A stretch of DNA of 64,000 nucleotides from Leucaena leucocephala (Eukaryota > Streptophyta > Magnoliopsida > Fabales > Fabaceae). The stretch covers positions 13,907,989-13,971,988 of the forward strand of contig CM073537.1 in assembly GCA_037074615.1 (NCBI GenBank), given 5' to 3'. The notes under the pieces are model-generated. The model saw nothing but the letters and a program-made list of their open reading frames with translations, had not been told where the DNA came from and searched no databases. Positions 57,600 through 64,000 of the stretch are shown one piece after another (within the stretch, counting starts at the first letter, position 1; every line of letters starts with the position of its first letter). A program made the translations under genes and the position numbers.

Positions 57600-58290
57600 T
57601 GTTCTTCTTTCCAGATACTCAATTTCTCTCCCTTATATTGAGAGAACTTTGTCAAATGACAATCAACTAATCATATGGTATAAGTCTCCTAAATTCATTT
57701 TGTTTCTTTTAGAAACATCATTTTGTTTCATTTAGAGACAAACAAGAAGAAGGATGTTCTTACTCAATATTTATCTCAACTTTCTTTTAATAACCTTCTA
57801 TGTGCGTTGTGGTGGATCAATAAAAATGAGCATTGCACATTCAAAAATATCTTGCTCCTGACCAAAAGCCAATTTTATTGGGAGAATTTTATTGGCTTGA
57901 TATGTATATGTGCCATAACATATCAAATCAAATATGCCAACACGAAAATAGGAATCTTGTTCTCATAAGCATTAACCTAATTACTTATAGAGGCATTAAT
58001 AAATGATTCTCATATTCTGAAAATTATGCACTCAACATAATGATTATATTTATTCAAATAATCTTGCAAACTTCTGGTTGCAAACTCATAATAATCTCAC
58101 ATGTAACCATCTTATAGATGCATCTATCAAATTTAGTAAATATTTGTATGGCTTACATGCTTCTGAATGGGCCCATATAATATGACTTTGATATATTTCC
58201 AGAAATGTAGAAATCAATTCCAAATAATAACTAGTAATATTCTCATAATTAATTTTGTTTGAGAACAAGCAACACATATAATTTCTTGAA
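57600..58290 (-). pseudogene. Copia integrase remnant
   Basis: Minus-strand pieces in broken frames match the integrase of Ale-type copia elements: a segment LINLIDASIRWLHVRLL-like near 58.13-58.08 kb (family: LIDAS.RW.HV), a C-terminal segment near 57.83 kb (HNAHRRL) and 'VDCHLTKFSQYKGEKL' near 57.65-57.61 kb (family: FADCHF.E..FP.LGGE). Several stops interrupt each. There is no uninterrupted domain, so it is inactive. Confidence 0.65.
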
Positions 58291-58299
58291 TTTTATAAT

Positions 58300-61200
58300 A
58301 TGTTGGCTATTTATGAAGAATCTTATGATTCTTCAATGGATGTCAATACATAATCTTCAATAATTTATTAGATTATATATATGGTCTATTATGATCAAAT
58401 AAATCATGCCAACAATACATCTATTTGGATCTGTAAACTTTTGGTTTACTATAGCTAACAATAAACTTTTCAGTTTTCATAACATATGATTGATTTACAA
58501 TCTCAATATGACATCCATTTTTGGGAGATTAATTGAACTTATATGAAGATATAAGGAGAATTTTATCCAATATTTTCTCACACTTATATTTCAACAATCT
58601 CCCATCAAGTGTGAGTTATATAAACATATTTTATTTTTTCAAGTATTTCACTTTGAAGCTAAATGCTTCCTAACTCATACAATCATGGATTTCAATCCAA
58701 TTGGGCAATAATTTCCATGCCTTTAGTGAACCGAAGCTCTAATGTATATATAAATAATAATTTCTATTATCAATCATCTAGTAAGACAAATATGTATTAG
58801 TTCTTCAGGAACTATTTTAATTTTATTATATAAAGTTCTTCAGGAATTATTATACATAATTATAAATATCATATAATTTTTTTATCAATGTATAACTCTA
58901 TTACTCATTAATAACATACTTCAATATATTCAAAGTACTATAAGGGATAAAGTGAAATGAAGAAAATAAGATTAAATATATATCATCAACATTATAATAC
59001 AAAATAATAAATTGTTATGATATTTATAACTTTCTTTCAAATTATCCCAACTATTTTAATATCTATAAATTTAGCTATCATAGGCCAATAATTGAGTGAC
59101 TAATATAATTAATCTAAAATATTACCAATTTCACATAGAAGTATATTAATAACTAATAGCTCACATAATACATATTTTTTTAAATATGTTTGTATCAATC
59201 ACCACTTTAATCATTAAATAAATAAAGGAGTAAAAATTACCTTCATAATTTTAACACCCAAAATTATATTTGATTTGCGTATGCTTTCAACTCAAATTTA
59301 AAGCAGCAAAACATAAAAAATATCAAGTTATTATCCATATTTACATTAATCAAGCATATTTATACCAAGATAAATATATATCCACAAATAATATTATGAA
59401 AATTAAAACAAATTTATCTCTCATATAAATAAATGATTAAATTCTCATGTCACTGTCATAACACTTGGCTCACACAAAATAAATATTTTGATAATTCATA
59501 AAATTTACTCTCAATTAGTAAATAACAGAGCCTCTAATAATTAATTTTTAATCACAACACACATCTTAGCACTTATAAAATGAAGTATATATATATTTTA
59601 GAATATCCATATATTTTAGGTACTCTATAATTTCAAATACTTCAATTATATATAAAAAGTATTTTTACACCTTAATAATTATAATTAAATTAGAATCTCA
59701 TCATATAATCCCTTCTCATTTAAATTAAATTAGAATATTTCATATATATGATGATAACCAAATAAAACATAATAAGTGCAAATAAAATGTACTAAAGAAA
59801 TATGATGTATAAGGAAATAATCACATAATCATGCTTATCAACACAAGGACCATGATACACCAATTTATAAAAGTAATTAACTAATAAAATTAGCCCTTTA
59901 TGCGTCATTATTTTCTCAACAATGATGCCAAATTTATAAACCGAAAATCTTCCAACAAAAATAAATTCACCAAGGAGTGTAAAATAAATTTACTAACATA
60001 AATGTATTAAACACACCATAATATGAATTATAAGTATAGATGAAAATTCTTAATTTGAGATTTTTAGTTTTTGACAATTATTTCTTTTCAGCATTAACAT
60101 TCAACTGTCGCATCAATTATGTGTATTAAAATTAGAACATGTACCTGGAGTGAGAGGTTCAAATCACACAAACGTCTACCAACAATTAGGATCATCATAC
60201 TAAGTGGTTGTTCCCAGATATATGAGTTAAAACTCAACAATTAAGTCATCTCTAGTTTTCACAACTTATTGCATTGGGAATATAATTACTTTTGATATTG
60301 TTCATAAATCCCTTGGTCCTTTTGGTGTCATCACTAATTTTGACATTGATACAAATTTGTCTATATGACTTTCAATCACATTTTAATGTTTACTTTTTGT
60401 CCATATGACTTCTAGTCATATTCTAATTATGTTATATTTCAATAGCACATCATCAATTTTGTTTAGATATTGATCTTCAGAACCATAGCAAAAATCTTTT
60501 AAAGCTATAAGCTTTTTTGTGCAATTAAATATTTCAGTCATTAGCCTTCAGGACTTTGATATTCATAATCATTAGATTATCAAATTATTATAATATTTTA
60601 GTCCGTCATACCATCCATAAGAATTACAAGATGATCTTTTACCAAAAAACTATCTATATTATCAAAAGTGATATGACTTCTGGTCATCTAATCACAAAAA
60701 TTAATTATATTATGGCTGCTGGCCACAAAATTAAGTATATATATAGATGAATAATATAGAAAAGATAAATAAATATATTAAAATACAAATTAATATAAAG
60801 GGGAGGGAAATTAATTAGCAATGTAAAAATATAGATACATTGATGTAAATTAGAGTAAGAATAATACTGAAATAAATTAAATAAATTAAATCCTATAATC
60901 AAATATAAATAACAAATAATCCCATAATAATATAAATCATATACAATTATATAATACATCACAAAGAGAAATAATATAAATATATTTGTTGTGCGTTGCA
61001 ATGAGAAAATCCATGACAACATGAATAACTAAGTTTATAAAAAAATTACAATATGATTAGAGCACATATATCAAGCTATGCGTGCAATATATTAATCTAT
61101 AAGGAGCTTATACCTCAAATTAAAATGTATAGAAAAAAAATAAATAATAGAATAAATAACATAAAAAAAAACCATAATATGTTGTAAATATATATGAAAT

Positions 61201-61338
61201 GAAAATTGCAAATGATAATTAGGTAGGGGATAATTGGGAAAGGAAAGCTAATATAGAACATTATATATAACATAATAACACATGAATCTATAAGAAGTTC
61301 ATACCTCCGATTTTTAGAGCGAATTCGTGCTGATAACG
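58300..61338 (-). other. Decayed gag/protease end of the copia element
   Basis: AT-rich, full of stops in all frames. By position it should be leader, gag and protease of the minus-strand element. I cannot recognise a zinc knuckle or protease motif with confidence. Confidence 0.4.
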
Positions 61339-61676
61339 TGTTATAAAAATAAGAAAGTTAGAGAAGAAAAGAGGATAACAAGACAAGAATTTGGGAGAGA
61401 GAGCAAAGAGAGTATTTCCCATTCAGATGTGTATCTTTTTCTCTTCTCCATATGCTTTGTACATTGCCTCTATTTATAGGCTTCTAACCCTTAAAATTAA
61501 TACAAAGGTTACAAAGAAATAAATGATAACATAATGACATTTACAATAAGAAACTCCTCCAAACAATTCATTGGGGAGGTTATGGGTTTGTGACATTAAA
61601 AGAATATGGAATCCTATGAAGAATCCTAAGAGCTAAGGGTGATGGACATCCACACATACATATAATATTTATAACA
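61339..61676 (-). repeat. 5' LTR of the copia element
   Basis: 338 bp, same ends as the 3' LTR. The adjacent interior sequence on the minus strand starts 'cgttatcagcacgaattcgc', the presumed primer-binding area. Confidence 0.9.
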
Positions 61677-61980
61677 CATAGGAAAATTAAACCATAAATA
61701 CAAATGTCTGGTTTTGTATTAAAGAGAGAAATGAGGAGATTTGCAATGAAAATTAGATAATTAACAATTTTCATAAATATAAGTGTTTAGGTCTATATTA
61801 ACAAATGGAATAAGGGGATTTATGACAAAAAAAAAAGGTGATTTACAATAAACATAGGGAAATTAACAACTCCTACAAATACAAATATCCAGTTCTGAAC
61901 TAACAAATGAAATAATGATATTTACAACGAAAATTATATGATTAACAACAAATATAAAAGAGTTAATAATTTTTATGTTT
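61677..61980. repeat. Tandem repeat, about 95-bp unit, right part
   Basis: Continuation of the array at 55516-55827 after the copia insertion, with the same A/B alternation. Units here are slightly more diverged. Confidence 0.75.
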
Positions 61981-62114
61981 GTTGAATTGAACCAAAGGCA
62001 CAAACGTTTTTCATACATAAAGTTTAATTTTATTTTGATCCTTGGTGTGAAATTTTAGGATTATTTGAAGTAATTGATATTAATTTTCTATGGGGTCCTT
62101 AGATAAAATTTTCC

Positions 62115-62645
62115 CTATTTATTTAAGGCTAAGCTGTTACGTTCCATGTCACGTTGTCTTCGGTGATAAAACTGGATCACATCTGATTCGGGTCGTCTTC
62201 TCTCACACGTGAAATATATTATTCATTCATGTGTTTAGAAAAATTATAAAAAATAAGAAAGTACACCATAATATTCCGGCCGCACTGAATATTGATGAGA
62301 AGTTGTGCGGCGCCTATTTATACGCCCCCGTCTTTTTGTTTGATTGAATTTTGTCTTGTTCATCAATATTATTAATCATGAGTTTATAATTTATTATAAC
62401 GTTTATCTCTTGGGGTGTGTGTGTGTATATATATCGGAAATATACTGACAAGACACGTGGAACGGTTAACTTGGTCTTAATATTCCGTTTTGTTAATCTA
62501 TATTTTTCCCCCTCATTATATCTCAGAATTGTGCGAACATGTTATATCAGATAAATATTAATGAAGAATCATGTTTGTCTCCTCTCTTCTGTTAAATTGC
62601 CAACCTGTACTTCTACGTCTCTAGACAGATATATACCAAGAAAAC
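62115..62645 (+). promoter_or_regulatory. Second orphan CBL-like upstream module
   Basis: Matches the upstream module of copy 3 and the one at 36-38 kb: 'aaggctaagct', 'cggtgataaaactggatca' (62161-62179), 'tcacacgtgaaat' near 62.21 kb (ACGTG core), 'actgacaagacacgtg' near 62.45 kb, 'acggttaacttggtct' and 'gtttgtctcctctcttct' near 62.57 kb. No exon follows inside the window. Confidence 0.6.
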
Positions 62646-64000
62646 TAGAAATGTAGACTCATAAAGTAAACTCGAATATTTAACTCTTATAATTGTAAGA
62701 GTTTATCTCTATTAATAAATATTTATTATAAAAATATTAATAAGTTAGTAGTTGAAGTGATAAGTGGCCTTATCTATTGGGAGAATACAAATTCTAAATC
62801 CTAAAAAACTTATTTTGTTGAGAGATATAAAAGCTTTTTATATTTTAAGTCTTTAAAAGGATTAGTCCTAGTCTAAAGTAATATGGGGATACTCTTGATC
62901 AAATAAAAAATATTTATTAAAAATATACGATTAAATGATTAAAATATAAAAAAATGACAATAATTTTGTTTAAATATATTTTAAATCTAATTTATTAAAA
63001 ATTAAATTTATCAAAATTCATAGTTTATAGTACTTAACATAATTTTTTTTATGAAATTCATATATGAAGTTGCTTAGATATAATCAAATAAAAAAAACTT
63101 ATGATAATCAGATGTTAGATTATTATAATCTCCATCATCTTCAAATTCTTTACCTTCGCCCTTATAATATCCACCTCCACTTGCCTTACCTCATCATTAT
63201 TATCATTATAACTTTTCCTAATGTCATCAACATTCAAATTAGCATTCAAGTTAACATAAAATGCTGGATTAGGAATGTTCTTCATTAATTTCATAAGTTT
63301 AAAGAACCTCATGATCCTCTTCTCCACACCCTCTCCATCTATCTTACATTTAGCAATCATGCATATACATGTTTGACTGACTCGACTCCACAAAAAATTA
63401 ACGAGTTTATAGAGTTTGATTGAATCACGCCTGAGTTCAACTGAATTTGCAATTAGCACGTACGGATTGAAGAGCTAGTTGACATGATTATGTAAATTAG
63501 AAAGGCAAAAGAGGTAAATTCAGCGAGTCAACTTACAGTTTAAAAATAATGTATATATCTATCATATAAATAAGAATGAGACACAATATATAAAAACACA
63601 TAATATATATATATGACTTATGGCTTAGTGGCACACAAAACCTTTCTTGTAAGTGAAAGGTTGTGAGTTTGATCATGCTGTTATAGCCTCAACTCATTAG
63701 CCTATGTCTCTTTAAATCCAAACATATATATATATATATTTAAATAAATACTTAAATATCACAAATACATATAACTTAATATAAGGTTGCATTCAAGATA
63801 TACATTTTATGTTTTATATTATTTAATAATTTTAAAAAATACTTATACAAGTTAAATATATAATTATACATTAGTTATATTTATAATGCAAATATTTGTA
63901 ATATGATGAGGGGTAGAGGGAGAACGGTGGGGGATGGGGAATCATTTGTTTGTGTGAGCGCGAGACGTTTGGTGAGAGCGGAATAAAAATACTATACACA
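62646..64000. other. Right end of window, no gene seen
   Basis: AT-rich. A minus-strand open frame at 63.46-63.12 kb is low-complexity and has no recognisable motif. The last 100 bp (63.90-64.00 kb) turn GC-richer ('gagggagaacggtgggggat') and could be the start of another feature cut by the edge. Confidence 0.4.
63560..63800 (+). repeat. SINE-like insert in sequence homologous to copy 2 upstream
   Basis: Positions 63.62-63.69 kb show an A-box-like 'tggcttagtggca' and a weaker B-box-like 'gagtttgatcatg' about 45 bp later, as in tRNA-derived SINEs. Directly after, 63.69-63.77 kb ('actcattagc', 'aaatccaaa', 'tttaaataaatacttaaata') matches 13.34-13.41 kb, upstream of CBL-like copy 2. The SINE call is tentative because no clear target duplication can be read in the (AT)n surroundings. 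Confidence 0.45.

Larger units (their letters stand above)
55823..61681 (-). mobile_element. Complete copia (Ale/Retrofit-like) LTR retrotransposon
   Basis: LTRs of 338 bp at 55828-56165 and 61339-61676, TGTTATAAA to TTTATAACA, with the 5-bp target duplication catag at 55823-55827 and 61677-61681. Orientation is minus: next to the right LTR (5' side) the minus strand reads 'cgttatcagcacga', a typical copia primer-site context, and next to the left LTR it has the purine tract 'aatggggag'. The two LTRs differ at about five positions. The interior coding region is badly decayed. Confidence 0.9.

Noticed and set aside
62125..62520. A coding gene at 62.1-62.6 kb
   Set aside because: The sequence matches non-coding upstream modules of the CBL-like genes and contains no exon.
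63115..63459. Minus-strand 114-aa protein
   Set aside because: Low-complexity Lys/Asn/Ile-rich translation of AT-rich DNA, no motif, no exon structure.

Overview
This is nuclear DNA of a flowering plant, most likely a eudicot. It is very AT-rich, its genes have many short exons with GT-AG introns, and it is packed with plant transposable elements: RTE-type LINE, Ty1-copia and Ty3-gypsy LTR elements, a CACTA remnant, tRNA-derived SINEs and many MITEs. No species can be named from the sequence alone.

The core (about 3.0-44.7 kb) is a plus-strand tandem array of genes for plastid cystathionine beta-lyase (CBL) and CBL-like PLP enzymes. Copy 1 (3002-11697, 13 exons, 464 aa) looks like the conserved plant CBL of methionine synthesis. 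Its intron 7 is swollen by a 2.4-kb RTE LINE. Copies 2 (13895-17974, 478 aa) and 3 (23819-28589, 444 aa) keep the same 13-exon structure, open frames, a transit peptide and the PLP lysine, but they differ from copy 1 at several active-site motifs. They look like a duplicated, functionally shifted branch. Copy 4 (34661-35551, exons 8-10) and copy 5 (42841-44651, exons 10-13) are broken relics. Copy 4 resembles copy 2 and copy 5 resembles copy 3, so a two-gene unit was probably duplicated. Upstream modules of these genes recur at 21.7-23.3, 36.1-38.2 and 62.1-62.65 kb, the last two without an intact gene behind them. A further copy may lie just past the right edge.

Between and after the genes lie the mobile elements. 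(i) At 32.37-34.42 kb there is a small LTR element with a tRNA-iMet-type primer site. In place of gag-pol it carries intronless pieces of host genes: a plastid ClpB (CLPB3-type) fragment, a piece of another apparently plastid-targeted protein, and an antisense reading frame. (ii) At 39-42.84 kb a minus-strand gypsy fragment sits where copy 5 should have exons 1-9. (iii) At 46.4-49 kb there is an AT-rich cluster of related TIR elements. (iv) At 49.6-55.5 kb there is a decayed plus-strand Athila/Tat-like gypsy element. (v) At 55.83-61.68 kb a complete minus-strand copia element (Ale/Retrofit-like, 338-bp LTRs, 5-bp target duplication) has landed inside a tandem repeat of about 95 bp.

The working model is one housekeeping CBL gene that seeded a diverged CBL-like tandem family, which retroelements and MITEs then eroded. 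What copies 2 and 3 do is not provable here. Lyases of the CBL family acting on non-protein amino acids are known in some plants (mimosinase in Leucaena, C-S lyases on djenkolic acid in mimosoid legumes), and this is a reasonable hypothesis to test.
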